From: Streptomyces clavifer | Lineage (GTDB): Bacteria; Actinomycetota; Actinomycetes; Streptomycetales; Streptomycetaceae | Assembly: GCA_014651175.1 (NCBI GenBank) | Contig: BMWJ01000006.1 | Location: forward strand, 434,001-498,000 | DNA length: 64,000 bases | Direction of reading: 5' to 3' | In this document: piece by piece, positions 1-8,225 of the stretch | Numbering within the stretch: position 1 is the first letter of the stretch | How the letters are laid out: every line of letters begins with the position of its first letter | Program-made: the position numbers and the translations under genes | Notes under the pieces: model-generated | Told to the model about the DNA's origin: nothing | The model's database searches: none | The model's input: only the letters and a program-made list of their open reading frames with translations

Positions 1-531
1 CCAGAGCCGGTCGTCACCGGAGAGCGCCTCGTGGTGGATGCGCTCCGTGTGCGGGGTGAGCAGTCCGGTGAGGCGGGCCGCGGAGAGTCCGACACCGCCC
101 CACACCCCTTCGATCAGCACCAGCCGCCCGCCGGGCCTCAGCAGGCCGAACCAGTGGTGCAGGGCGGCCACCGGGTCGGGGAGCAGCCACACCACGTGCC
201 GGGCCAGGATCACGTCGAACCGCTGTGTGCCGACGGGCGGTTCGCCCGCGTCGCCGACGAGTACCCGGGCTCCGGTCCCGGAGAGCTTGGCCCGCGCCTG
301 CCCGGCCATGCGCGGCGACCGGTCGACGGCGGTGACCCGGTGTCCCTGACCGGCGACCAGGAGCGCCAGACTGCCCGTGCCGCACCCGAGGTCGAGCACC
401 TCGGAGCACGCCGCGGGCAGCCAGGTCTCCATCCGCTGCGCCCAGGCGCTGCGGACGGCGGGATCGAGGAGTCCGTGGTCGGGCTCCTCGTCGAAGGAGT
501 CGGCGGCGGCGTCCCAGTCGATCGTCGTCAT
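1..531 (-). CDS. Class I SAM-dependent methyltransferase (3' end cut by window edge)
   Basis: The ATG at 531 opens a frame that runs off the left edge (177 codons visible). The N-terminal part has a Rossmann SAM-binding motif I, DLGCGTGS at residues 47-54, an acidic VDRS step after strand 2, and a GDAGEPP post-motif, typical of the methyltransferase 11/25 fold that methylates small molecules. The C-terminus, which would hold substrate-specific elements, is missing. It lies 34 nt downstream of tctA on the same strand, so read-through from the tct operon is possible, but nothing ties it functionally to tricarboxylate uptake. The substrate is unknown. Confidence 0.8.
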   Translation of the reverse strand, partial: MTTIDWDAAADSFDEEPDHGLLDPAVRSAWAQRMETWLPAACSEVLDLGCGTGSLALLVAGQGHRVTAVDRSPRMAGQARAKLSGTGARVLVGDAGEPPVGTQRFDVILARHVVWLLPDPVAALHHWFGLLRPGGRLVLIEGVWGGVGLSAARLTGLLTPHTERIHHEALSGDDRLW

Positions 532-565
532 GGGACCGATCCTCTCAGCCGCCGCCGACAGCCCG

Positions 566-2053
566 TCAGGACCGCAGCCGCACCACCAGCTTCCTCACCA
601 GCGGCCACGCCAGGATCAGCAGGACGATCGCGTACACCGATACAGAGAACGGGGTGTTGACCAGACCCGTCACGCTGCCGTCGCTGATCTGCAGGGCACG
701 GCGCAGCTGCTGTTCCGCGGCCGGGCCGAGGATCACGGCGATGATCGCCGGAAGCACCGGCAGCCCGTAGCGCCGCATCCCGAAGCCGATCAGGCCGATC
801 ACCAGCAGGATCACCAGGTCGACGGCCTCGCCACCGACCGCGTACGCGCCGACGGCGGCGAAGAACAGGATGCCCGCGTAGAGGTAGGGGCGCGGGATCT
901 TCAGCAGCTTCGCCCACAGCGGTGCCAGGGGCAGGTTGAGCGCGAGCAGCAGCACCATGCCGACGAAGAGGGAGGCGATCAGGCCCCAGACCAGCTCGGG
1001 TTCCCGCTCGAACAGGAGGGGGCCCGGCTGGATCCCGTACTGCTGGAAGGCGGCCAGCATCACGGCGGCGACGGCGGTCGTGGGCAGCCCGAGGGTGAGC
1101 ATGGAGACGAGGGTTCCCGCGGCGGACGCGGAGGCCGCGGACTCCGGGCCGGCGACGCCCTCGATGGCACCCTTGCCGAACTCGTCGCGGTGCTTGGAGA
1201 GCCGCTTCTCCGTGACGTACGAGAGGAACGTGGGGATCTCCGCACCGCCCGCCGGGACGGCGCCGAAGGGGAAGCCGATGAAGGGCCCGCGCAGCCAGGG
1301 CTTCCAGGTGCGGCGGACATCGGCCCGGCCGAGCCAGGGGAGGCCGACGGGGATCGGCCTCTCCGAGGAGCGGCGCAGGTGGGCGGCGACCCACAGGGCC
1401 TCGCCGATGGCGAAGAGCCCCACCGCGACGATCACCACGTCGATGCCGTCGGCCAGTTGGAGCGAGCCGAAGGTCAGCCGCTGCTGCCCGGTCATCGCAT
1501 CCAGGCCGACGAGGCCGATGGTGAGCCCGATGAGGAGCGAGGCGAGACCGCGGATGCGGGAGGAGCCGAGGACGGAGGTGACGGCGATGAACGCCAGCAC
1601 CATGATCGCGAAGTAGTCCGGAGCGCCGATGTCGACGGCGAGCGAGGCGACGGTCGGGGCGAGGACGACCAGCAGGATCGTGCCGATCATGCCGCCGGTG
1701 AAGTGGCCGATGGCCGCGGCGGCCAGGGCCTGCGCCCCGCGCCCGGCCTTCGCCATCGGGTTGCCCTCGATGGCGGCGACGACGGCCGCGCTCTCCCCGG
1801 GCGTGTTGAGGAGGATGGAGGTGGTGGAGCCGCCGAACATCGCGCCGTAGTAGATCCCGGCGAACATGATGAAGGCACCGGTCGGTTCGAGTCCGTACGT
1901 CACCGGCAGCAGCAGGGCCACGGCCATGGCCGGGCCGATGCCGGGGAGCACCCCGATCGCCGTGCCGAGCAGGACGCCGAGCGCGGCCCAGAGCAGGTTG
2001 ACCGGCGTGAGCGCCGTGCCGAAACCGTCGATGAGGGAGTTGAGGGAGTCCAT
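566..2053 (-). CDS. tctA: Tripartite tricarboxylate transporter large permease TctA
   Basis: 495-aa polytopic membrane protein, the usual TctA size (about 500 aa, 11-12 helices). It has the family's glycine-rich N-terminal repeat [20 protein letters not shown] near residues 38-57 and the motif [15 protein letters not shown]. TctA is the large channel-forming subunit of a proton- or sodium-driven secondary transporter that takes citrate or related carboxylates from the periplasmic receptor TctC. The start codon lies 3 nt after the tctB stop, so tctC-tctB-tctA form one operon. The substrate could be citrate, tartrate or another dicarboxylate; sequence alone does not tell. Confidence 0.93.
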   Translation of the reverse strand: MDSLNSLIDGFGTALTPVNLLWAALGVLLGTAIGVLPGIGPAMAVALLLPVTYGLEPTGAFIMFAGIYYGAMFGGSTTSILLNTPGESAAVVAAIEGNPMAKAGRGAQALAAAAIGHFTGGMIGTILLVVLAPTVASLAVDIGAPDYFAIMVLAFIAVTSVLGSSRIRGLASLLIGLTIGLVGLDAMTGQQRLTFGSLQLADGIDVVIVAVGLFAIGEALWVAAHLRRSSERPIPVGLPWLGRADVRRTWKPWLRGPFIGFPFGAVPAGGAEIPTFLSYVTEKRLSKHRDEFGKGAIEGVAGPESAASASAAGTLVSMLTLGLPTTAVAAVMLAAFQQYGIQPGPLLFEREPELVWGLIASLFVGMVLLLALNLPLAPLWAKLLKIPRPYLYAGILFFAAVGAYAVGGEAVDLVILLVIGLIGFGMRRYGLPVLPAIIAVILGPAAEQQLRRALQISDGSVTGLVNTPFSVSVYAIVLLILAWPLVRKLVVRLRS

Positions 2054-2056
2054 CGG

Positions 2057-2575
2057 TCAGAGCACCCCCATCAGCGGTCCGCCGGGGAGGGGCACCCCGA
2101 GCAGGTGGTCGAAGACGAAGTACGTCACGAACGAAAGACCCGCCGCGATGAGCGGGTCGCGGTCGTGGTGGCGGCTGCCGAGCGCGTGCGCGGAGCCCCA
2201 GAAGAGGAGCGCCCCGGCGATGGGGAAGCCGAGCGGGTCGATGAGGACGGCGAAGGCGAGGAAGACCCCGGTGAGGAGGGCGACGGTACGCCGGTCGGCC
2301 GGTTCGGCGAGGTCGACGTCCTCGCCGGCCTCCGCTTCGCCGCGACCGCCGCGCAGGACGTCGACGGCGAGGAGCACCGCGACGACGAGCAGGCCCGCCC
2401 CGACGACGACCGGGACGGTCCTGGGGCCGACGGGCCCGCGCTGGGTGAGGTCCACGTCCATCGTGAGGGCGTCCGTCAGGACGAGGACGCCCAGCACGAA
2501 CAGCAGGACGCAGACGCCGAGTTCGGAGTGCTCACGGAGCCAGGAGCGGGTGGGGGCGGGAGGGGGCGCGGTCAC
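2057..2575 (-). CDS. tctB: Tripartite tricarboxylate transporter small permease TctB
   Basis: 172-aa protein with four hydrophobic segments (first about residues 17-37, ELGVCVLLFVLGVLVL), as expected of the small TctB subunit that partners TctA. The GTG start at 2575 overlaps the tctC stop by 4 nt (GTGA), which implies translational coupling. TctB is poorly conserved, so the call rests on size, topology and its place between tctC and tctA. Confidence 0.9.
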   Translation of the reverse strand: MTAPPPAPTRSWLREHSELGVCVLLFVLGVLVLTDALTMDVDLTQRGPVGPRTVPVVVGAGLLVVAVLLAVDVLRGGRGEAEAGEDVDLAEPADRRTVALLTGVFLAFAVLIDPLGFPIAGALLFWGSAHALGSRHHDRDPLIAAGLSFVTYFVFDHLLGVPLPGGPLMGVL

Positions 2576-3555
2576 AGTCCCAGCTCCTTCAGCACGGTGG
2601 CGACACGCTGGTCCTGGGCCTCCAGGAAGTCGCCGAAGGCGTCACCGGTGAGGAACGCGTCGTCCCAGCCGTTCTTCTTCATGGAGTCCTGCCACTGCTG
2701 CGAGGTGTGCAGCCCCCGCACGAGGGAGACGAGCTTGTCCCGTTCGGCGTCGGAGAGGCCCGGCGGGGCGACGATGCCGCGCCAGTTGGTGAAGTCGGTG
2801 TCCAGGCCGGCCTCGCGGAGGGTGGGCGCGTCGAGACCCGGGACCCGCTTCGGGCCGGTGACGGCGAGCAGCCGCAGCTCTCCGGCCCGGATCTGGTCCA
2901 GGTACTCGCCGACGCCGGAGACACCGAACCCGACCTTGTTGCCGAGGATCGACGCGAGGAGTTCGCCGCCGCCGTCGAAGGGGATGTAGTTGACCTCCCT
3001 GGGAGCGATGCCGGCGGCCTTCGCCATCAGCATGGGCGCCAGATGGTCGGGCCCGCCGGGCGAGGAACCACCGCCGACGGGAATGCGGCCCGGGTCCTTC
3101 TTCCAGGCGGTGAGCAGCTGGTCGATCGTCCGGTACGGGGAGTCCTTGGCGACGACGACGATGTCCTGCTCCTCGGTGAGCCGGGCGATCGGGGTCGTGT
3201 CGGCCAGGGTCTTGGGCGACTTGTTGGTGTGTACGGCGCCCACGACCCCGAGGCCCATGGACATGGCGAGTTTGCCGTTGCCGTGCTCGCCGGCCAGCCG
3301 GGCCAGTCCGACGGTGCCGCCCGCGCCGGGCAGGTTGAACACCTCGATGCTGTGGGTGAGCCCGGCGTCCTCGGCGTTCTTCGCGGCGGTGCGCGCCGTG
3401 ATGTCGTACCCGCCGCCGGGTGTGTTGGGAACCATGAAGCGCAGTCCGGGAATCTGCGTGCCGGTGTCGGAGTCGCTGCCCGCGGAGAGCAGCGGCGGTC
3501 CCACGACCACCAGCAGCGCCGCCCCGAACAGGGCGAGTGGAGTGCGCAATCGCAC
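2572..3555 (-). CDS. tctC: Tripartite tricarboxylate transporter substrate-binding protein TctC
   Basis: Extracytoplasmic receptor of the TTT system. I chose the GTG at 3555: it follows an AGGTGG ribosome site and starts an N-terminal export helix (residues 1-22, RTPLALFGAALLVVVGPPLL). The open frame reaches 4224 but crosses the divergent response regulator gene, so the longer version is rejected. The 327-aa product has the Bug/TctC signature FMVPNTPGGGYDITAR and the conserved GSSPGGPDHLA loop. It first captures the carboxylate and hands it to TctAB. No lipobox Cys is visible, so it is probably released or membrane-tethered through its signal helix. Confidence 0.92.
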   Translation of the reverse strand: MRLRTPLALFGAALLVVVGPPLLSAGSDSDTGTQIPGLRFMVPNTPGGGYDITARTAAKNAEDAGLTHSIEVFNLPGAGGTVGLARLAGEHGNGKLAMSMGLGVVGAVHTNKSPKTLADTTPIARLTEEQDIVVVAKDSPYRTIDQLLTAWKKDPGRIPVGGGSSPGGPDHLAPMLMAKAAGIAPREVNYIPFDGGGELLASILGNKVGFGVSGVGEYLDQIRAGELRLLAVTGPKRVPGLDAPTLREAGLDTDFTNWRGIVAPPGLSDAERDKLVSLVRGLHTSQQWQDSMKKNGWDDAFLTGDAFGDFLEAQDQRVATVLKELGL

Positions 3556-3633
3556 CGGGTGCCACCTTTCGAGCCATGCGTGGACGGGTGTGAGGTGGCC
3601 CACATGTTGCCGGTGCGTCAACCAACTGTCTCC

Positions 3634-3687
3634 GTTCCGGAACCAATGGACGTTGTGGTCGTTGTGGTCGCGGCCTACCGTGTCGGC
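3634..3687 (+). promoter_or_regulatory. Promoter of the response regulator gene, predicted leaderless
   Basis: A -35 like TTGTGG (3653-3658), a 17-nt spacer and a -10 TACCGT (3676-3681, TANNNT class) place transcription start at or beside the GTG at 3688, so the mRNA is probably leaderless. A perfect 10-bp palindrome GTTCCGGAAC (3634-3643) sits just upstream of the -35. It lies between the divergent tctC and regulator genes and is a candidate regulator-binding half of the intergenic region. The spacing is read directly; the function is inferred. Confidence 0.5.
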
Positions 3688-4386
3688 GTGACGAGAGTGC
3701 TGGTGGTGGACGACGACTTCATGGTCGCGAAGCTGCACGGCCGCTATGTGTCCGCGATGGACGGTTTCACGGTCGTCGGCGTGGCCCACAGCGGTGCCGA
3801 CGCCCTGCGCGCGGCCCGTCGGCTGCGCCCGGATCTGGTGCTGCTCGACATCTACCTGCCCGACATGGACGGCATCGCCGTACTGCGGGAACTGCGCGCG
3901 GCGGAGGAGCGGAGCGGCGACACGCGCAGCGCGGACGCGCTGTTCATCACGGCCGCACGCGACGCGGGCGTGGTCAGGGCGGCCCTGCGCGCCGGCGCCC
4001 TGCACTATCTGATCAAGCCGTTCCACCGCTCGGCGCTGGAGGAGCAGCTGCACCACGTGGCATCGCTGCGCAACCGTCTGGACGCGCTCGACGAGGCCCG
4101 TCAGGAGGCACGCCAGGAGGACGTGGACCGCATCTTCGGAACCCGGCCCCCCGGCTCGCGCGAACTCCCCAAGGGGCTCGCGGCGCGCACCGCGGACCTG
4201 GTGGAACGCGTCCTGCGCGCGCACCCGGCCGGCCTGTCCGCCTCCGAGTGCGCCGAGGCGGGTGCCCTGTCCCGCGTCAGCGCGCGCCGCTATCTCGAGT
4301 ACTTCGCGGAAACGGGGCGGGCCGAGGTGTCGCTGCGGTACGGGGGGACGGGGCGGCCGGAGCGCCGCTACCGCGCGCTGTCCTGA
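3688..4386 (+). CDS. Two-component response regulator, CitB/DpiA type
   Basis: 232-aa regulator. The receiver domain (residues 1-125) keeps the acidic pocket VDDD, the phospho-acceptor in LLDIYLPDMDG, the Thr/Ser switch position (FITAA) and the Lys in LIKPF. A linker and a C-terminal helix-turn-helix follow (LSASECAEAGALSRVSARRY, about residues 172-195), as in CitB/DpiA regulators of carboxylate uptake. I chose the GTG at 3688 because it sits 6 nt after a -10 element; the ATG at 3646 would add 14 residues but lies upstream of that promoter. It diverges from tctCBA, its likely target. No histidine kinase gene is adjacent, which is unusual because this class normally pairs with a CitA/DcuS kinase. 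Confidence 0.9.
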   Translation: MTRVLVVDDDFMVAKLHGRYVSAMDGFTVVGVAHSGADALRAARRLRPDLVLLDIYLPDMDGIAVLRELRAAEERSGDTRSADALFITAARDAGVVRAALRAGALHYLIKPFHRSALEEQLHHVASLRNRLDALDEARQEARQEDVDRIFGTRPPGSRELPKGLAARTADLVERVLRAHPAGLSASECAEAGALSRVSARRYLEYFAETGRAEVSLRYGGTGRPERRYRALS

Positions 4387-4416
4387 CCTCGCGGGCCGTG
4401 CACGCCCCCGTCGCTC

Positions 4417-5517
4417 CTAGGTGTTCCGGATCGCGTTCACCAGTCCGGCGGCGAGGTGCGCCCGCTCCTCCATGGCGTCGATCACCAGGTACTCGTGGTC
4501 GGCGTGGGCGCCGCCCCCGACCGCTCCGAGACCGTCGAGTGTCGGCACTCCCAGGGCGGCCGTGAAGTTGCCGTCGCTTCCTCCGCCGACCGCCCGTCCT
4601 CCGATCCCGGGGAGCAGCCGCTCGGCCACCGCGAAGAGTTCCGCGGACGCCGACTCGGGCATCGGGGGCCGGCCCACGGAGCCCCTGACCTCGATCCGCG
4701 CCCCGTCGAGGTGCGGAACGAGTGCGGCGAGGGCGGCTTCGACGCGTTCCTTCTCGTCGGCCGATTCGACCCGGACGTCGACGACGACGGTCGCCCCCGC
4801 GGGAACGACGTTGTCCAGGGTTCCCGCCGACACGACGGTCGGCGTGACCGTCGTGCCGATGGCGGGGCGGCCGAGCGCCGCGATGTCCAGGACCTGGTGC
4901 GATGCCTCGATCAGGGCGTTGACTCCGGCCTCCGGTTCGAGGCCCGCGTGCGAGGCCCGGCCCGTGACGGCGACGTGGAACGTGCCGCAGCCCTTGCGGC
5001 CGGTCTTCAGCGCGCCGCCCTCCGCGGCTCCCTCGAACACGAGGACGGCGCCGCACGCGAGGGCCCGTTCCTCGATGAGGGCCCGGGAGGAGCGGGAACC
5101 GACCTCCTCGTCGGCGGTCACCAGGATCTCGACGCCCGACCGGTCCTCGAGCGCCGCCAGCCCGTGAACGGCCTGGACCAGGCCGCCGAGCATGTCGAAG
5201 ACCCCGGGGCCGGTCGCATGCCCGTTCTCGACCCGGAACGGGCGGCGTTCGAGGGTGCCGAGCGGAAACACGGTGTCGTGGTGGCCGAGGATCAGTACGC
5301 GGGGTTCGCCGCCGCCCGACCAGTGGACGTGCGGCCCGGCCTCACTCGCGACGAGGACGGCCTGACCGCCGAGGCGGCGCTCGATGACACCGGCGACGTC
5401 CTCGGCCGAGGCCTTCAAGGCGTCGAGGTCCCGCGAAGGGGACTCGGTCTCGACGAGGATCCTGAGGTCCTCGAGCATCGCGTCCACACTCACATCGACC
5501 ATCTCGCGCATCGTCAC
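4417..5517 (-). CDS. M20 family metallopeptidase (glutamate carboxypeptidase/ArgE-like)
   Basis: 366-aa di-zinc hydrolase. Metal-ligand motifs are visible: GHHDTVFPLG (His/Asp pair), the general-base pair in TADEEVGSRS and the C-terminal GGGAHADHE histidine. A central dimerisation/lid domain carries GRASHAGLEPEAGVNALIEA, which supplies the family's inserted His. Such enzymes cleave C-terminal glutamate or N-acyl amino acids in the cytosol. The GTG at 5517 begins the longest frame, but the internal ATG two codons on (5511) sits about 8 nt after GGGAGAA and may be the true start. The gene is convergent with the response regulator, with only 30 nt between stops. Confidence 0.88.
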   Translation of the reverse strand: MTMREMVDVSVDAMLEDLRILVETESPSRDLDALKASAEDVAGVIERRLGGQAVLVASEAGPHVHWSGGGEPRVLILGHHDTVFPLGTLERRPFRVENGHATGPGVFDMLGGLVQAVHGLAALEDRSGVEILVTADEEVGSRSSRALIEERALACGAVLVFEGAAEGGALKTGRKGCGTFHVAVTGRASHAGLEPEAGVNALIEASHQVLDIAALGRPAIGTTVTPTVVSAGTLDNVVPAGATVVVDVRVESADEKERVEAALAALVPHLDGARIEVRGSVGRPPMPESASAELFAVAERLLPGIGGRAVGGGSDGNFTAALGVPTLDGLGAVGGGAHADHEYLVIDAMEERAHLAAGLVNAIRNT

Positions 5518-5802
5518 TTCTCCCCCGGGGTGCCTGCAGGTGCGCGGCCATCCTCCGCCATCGGCCCCGTCGGGGACCAGTCGAAGGGTCGGGCCCGCCC
5601 CGGACAGCCGGCTCGCGGGCCCCGGACGGACCGGCCGCGAGGAACCGGCCCCGCCCCGGGCGCCTTTCGGGGAGCACTTCCTGAGCCCTCCCCTAACCGT
5701 CCCTTAAGTGCGCCATAACGATCGCCACCTGCGCCTTTCCACGGCCGGATCCGCCCTGTCCGGCGGCTAGTTTGCTGATCACCGGGACGAGGTCCGTTCC
5801 GT

Positions 5803-5822
5803 CGGTGCCGCCGGCGGCACCG
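5803..5822. promoter_or_regulatory. 20-bp perfect palindrome upstream of the LPMO gene
   Basis: Positions 5803-5822 read identically on both strands (two 10-nt halves, no spacer). It lies 60 nt upstream of the LPMO ATG, just after a TAGTTT element (5768-5773) that fits a -10. It could be a repressor operator or a 5'-UTR hairpin. I do not recognise it as a known Streptomyces sugar-regulator box. Confidence 0.4.
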
Positions 5823-5881
5823 TGGTACGGGCCCTGTGTCGCGCCCCTCGCAGACGTGTCCGTCGAAGGAGAACCGCCACC

Positions 5882-6922
5882 ATGGCCGTCATCATGACCG
5901 CTCGCCGCAGGCTCGCCGGGAGCATCGTCGCGCTCGGCGTCGCGCCGCTCGCCCTGACCGGGCTGTCCGCCGCCCCCGCCGCCGCGCACGGTTCGCTGAC
6001 CGACCCGGTGAGCCGGGTCTCGGCGTGCTTCGCCGAGGGGCCGGAGAGTCCGAAGTCCGCCGCGTGCCAGGCGGCGGTGGCAGCCGGTGGCACCCAGGCG
6101 CTGTACGACTGGAACGGCGTGAACATCGCCAATGCGGCAGGCAAGCACCGTGAGCTGATCCCGGACGGGAAGCTGTGCAGCGCGGGCAACGACAAGTTCA
6201 AGGGGCTCGACCTGCCGCGCGCCGACTGGCCGTCCAGCCCGATGAAGGCGGGCAGCCACACCTTCCGTTTCCGGGCCACCGCACCGCACAAGGGCTCGTT
6301 CGAGCTGTACCTCACCAAGGCCGGATACGACCCGTCGCAGCCCCTGAAGTGGTCGGACCTCCAGGAGAAGCCGTTCGCCGAGGCCACCGATCCGCAGCTG
6401 GTGGACGGGTCGTACGTCTTCGACGGCACCGTCCCGCAGGCGTCGGGGCGGCAGTTGGTCTACACCGTCTGGCAGCGGTCCGACTCCCCCGAAGCCTTCT
6501 ACGCCTGCTCCGACGTGGTCTTCGGCGGCGAGGGAAGCGGCAGCGGCAGCGGTTCCGTCGCCGCCGTCCCGGCCCCGTCCGCGTCCGCACCGTCCGAGCA
6601 GGACATCGACGAGGGCTCCGACAAGTCGTCCGTCGAGCACAACGGCCACGGTGACGACGACGCCTCCACCGGCGCGGAGGTCACCGAGGCGGCCCCGGCC
6701 GGCGGTGAAGCGGCCGGTGAGGACACGGCGAACGCCCCCGAGCCGAACAGTGCCGCGGTGGCCCCCGCAGCGGCGGCGGCGGACGAGACCCTCGCCGAGA
6801 CCGGTGGCAGCGGCAGCACCACGTACCTCGCGGTCGGCGGAGCAGCCGCGCTGGCCGTCGGCGCGAGTGCGCTGTTCGCCTCGGTCCGCCGCCGGGCGGC
6901 CACCGGGACCCACCGCGGCTGA
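5882..6922 (+). CDS. Secreted AA10 lytic polysaccharide monooxygenase with sortase sorting signal
   Basis: 346-aa copper monooxygenase that oxidatively cleaves chitin or cellulose. The ATG at 5882 follows AAGGAGA. A Tat/Sec-like signal (residues 1-35, RRR then a hydrophobic core) ends at PAAA-HGSL, so His36 becomes the N-terminal copper ligand of the histidine brace. The catalytic domain runs to about residue 220 and ends YACSDVVF, as in AA10. A long acidic Ser/Ala/Glu-rich linker (about 222-300) leads to LAETG (304-308), a hydrophobic helix and RRR. This is a class E sortase signal that would anchor the enzyme covalently to peptidoglycan. Most LPMOs carry a binding module or are free, so the wall anchor is the notable feature. 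Confidence 0.9.
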   Translation: MAVIMTARRRLAGSIVALGVAPLALTGLSAAPAAAHGSLTDPVSRVSACFAEGPESPKSAACQAAVAAGGTQALYDWNGVNIANAAGKHRELIPDGKLCSAGNDKFKGLDLPRADWPSSPMKAGSHTFRFRATAPHKGSFELYLTKAGYDPSQPLKWSDLQEKPFAEATDPQLVDGSYVFDGTVPQASGRQLVYTVWQRSDSPEAFYACSDVVFGGEGSGSGSGSVAAVPAPSASAPSEQDIDEGSDKSSVEHNGHGDDDASTGAEVTEAAPAGGEAAGEDTANAPEPNSAAVAPAAAAADETLAETGGSGSTTYLAVGGAAALAVGASALFASVRRRAATGTHRG

Positions 6923-7009
6923 CCGCGCGCGGCCGTCGCGGGCGGCCGCCCGTACGCGACCGGGCGGCCGCCGTGACCGTCGCCGGCCGCGATGAGTGCC
7001 ACGGCCACA

Positions 7010-7045
7010 GGGACCCCTTGCGCGCCCCACCGCGCAAGGGGTCCC
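7010..7045. terminator. Bidirectional hairpin terminator between LPMO and lipase
   Basis: A perfect 15-bp inverted repeat with a 6-nt loop (arms 7010-7024 and 7031-7045) lies between two convergent stop codons (6922 and 7066). It has no long U-tract, which is usual in Streptomyces. Confidence 0.7.
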
Positions 7046-7065
7046 GGCACGTCCCGGCATGCGTC

Positions 7066-7962
7066 TCAGCCGATCACCGAGGCGCAGGTGGTCGGGGTGG
7101 CGCGCGCCGGGTCGAGGGCGTTCCCGACCTCGTGGAAGGCGATCCGGTCGATGGTCCCGATCGCGACGTGCTCGGACAGGTCGACCGGGCACAGGTCCTG
7201 GAGCAGGACGTTGCGTACGTTCGGCCCGCTCAGGTACTGGGTGCGGTACGGGGTCACGACCTCGTCGTACTGGGTGGCGATGACGGTGTAGCGGACGCCG
7301 GGGACGGTGTCCCCGCCCGCGTTGAGTCTGGTCATGAAGGGGGATCCGGCGACCTGGTCGGCCAGGGCGGGAGTGTTCGTCGTGAGGAGGTCCTCGATGC
7401 CGGGGAAGTACGGCAGCAGCCTGGTGAGGCCCAGGAGCGTCGTGCCGTGGTTGTCGGGGGCGATCCCGATCAGGGCGTTGACCTTGTCGGCGCCGCCGAG
7501 GAACTTCAGGTAGTAGCGGGGCATCATGCCGCCCTGGGAGTGACCGACGATGTCGGCCTTCGTGGTTCCGGTGGCGCCGAGCACCTTGTCGATGAACACG
7601 TCGAGCTGTCCGGCCGACTTGTCGATCGGGCCCAGGCCGTTGAAGAAGGGGACGCCCGGGAGCCGGCCGTAGTCGAGCGAGAAGACGCAGTAGCCCCGGT
7701 TGACGAGGTACGGCGCGAGGACGAGCCAGTTGTCGATCGAGTTCCCGAAGGTTCCGTGGACCAGGACGACCGGGCGCGGGTGGGCTGCCGAGGGCTTGCA
7801 GGAGTAGTCGTTCCAGCCGCGGGACGAAGCGGCGGCCTCCACGGTGGGGGTGGCCGCGGTCGCGGTCGCCGTGGGGGCGACCAGTGCGACGACGGCGAGG
7901 AGCAGTGCGGTGAGCGTCCGGCGTGCGCGTGGGGTGCGCGAGGCTCGGGTCCAGGGCAGCAT
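7066..7962 (-). CDS. Secreted triacylglycerol lipase/esterase
   Basis: 298-aa alpha/beta hydrolase. The ATG at 7962 follows AAGGAGA by about 8 nt. The N-terminus is a typical Sec signal (RR then ALLLAVVALVAPTATATAA, cleavage near residue 37). The mature part has the oxyanion motif VLVHGTFGN, the nucleophile elbow GHSQGG (Ser142), a late Asp/His pair (DEVVTPY; EHVAIG) and paired cysteines likely forming disulfides. It belongs to the secreted class-2 lipase group common in Streptomyces. The frame stays open upstream to 8148 through a 15-bp tandem repeat, but an extension before a signal peptide makes no sense, so it is treated as non-coding. Confidence 0.88.
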   Translation of the reverse strand: MLPWTRASRTPRARRTLTALLLAVVALVAPTATATAATPTVEAAASSRGWNDYSCKPSAAHPRPVVLVHGTFGNSIDNWLVLAPYLVNRGYCVFSLDYGRLPGVPFFNGLGPIDKSAGQLDVFIDKVLGATGTTKADIVGHSQGGMMPRYYLKFLGGADKVNALIGIAPDNHGTTLLGLTRLLPYFPGIEDLLTTNTPALADQVAGSPFMTRLNAGGDTVPGVRYTVIATQYDEVVTPYRTQYLSGPNVRNVLLQDLCPVDLSEHVAIGTIDRIAFHEVGNALDPARATPTTCASVIG

Positions 7963-8055
7963 CGTGTGGTCTCCTTGCGGCTCAAGGGAGTTGCGATGGC
8001 GGTGCGCCCTGTGGTCCGGACCACAAGTCGAACGTGCTGAGGTGCGGTGCGGGGG

Positions 8056-8130
8056 TGGTTCCGTGTGGAGTGGATCCGTGTCGGGTGATTCCGTACGCCG
8101 TGATTCCGTACGCCGTGGTTCTGGGTACGG
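8056..8130. repeat. Tandem array of five 15-bp units upstream of the lipase gene
   Basis: Five consecutive 15-mers start at 8056, 8071, 8086, 8101 and 8116, with consensus GTGRTTCCGTNYGNN. The third and fourth are identical (GTGATTCCGTACGCC); a sixth, degenerate unit may start at 8131. The array begins about 95 nt upstream of the lipase ATG. There are no unique spacers, so it is not a CRISPR. It may be regulatory direct repeats or a slippage-prone minisatellite. The unit keeps reading frame, which explains the pentapeptide pattern in the spurious upstream ORF. Confidence 0.75.
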
Positions 8131-8225
8131 CGACTCCACGGTCGGCATTTCTGTGTGCTCATGCCAAATTACGCGCCAGTAAGGTGGTGCGGGAAGTTAC
8201 GCGTCGGTAAAAAGATGGGCGGCGG

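Noticed and set aside
377-2989. Plus-strand ORF of 870 codons across tctA-tctC
   Set aside because: Antisense shadow of a well-supported tct operon; His/Asp/Gly-rich with no domain.
3556-4224. Longer TctC starting at 4224
   Set aside because: Overlaps the divergent response regulator and would hide the export signal.
8056-8145. Possible CRISPR array or pentapeptide-repeat extension of the lipase
   Set aside because: Units are contiguous with no spacers, and the extension would precede a signal peptide that has its own good ribosome site.
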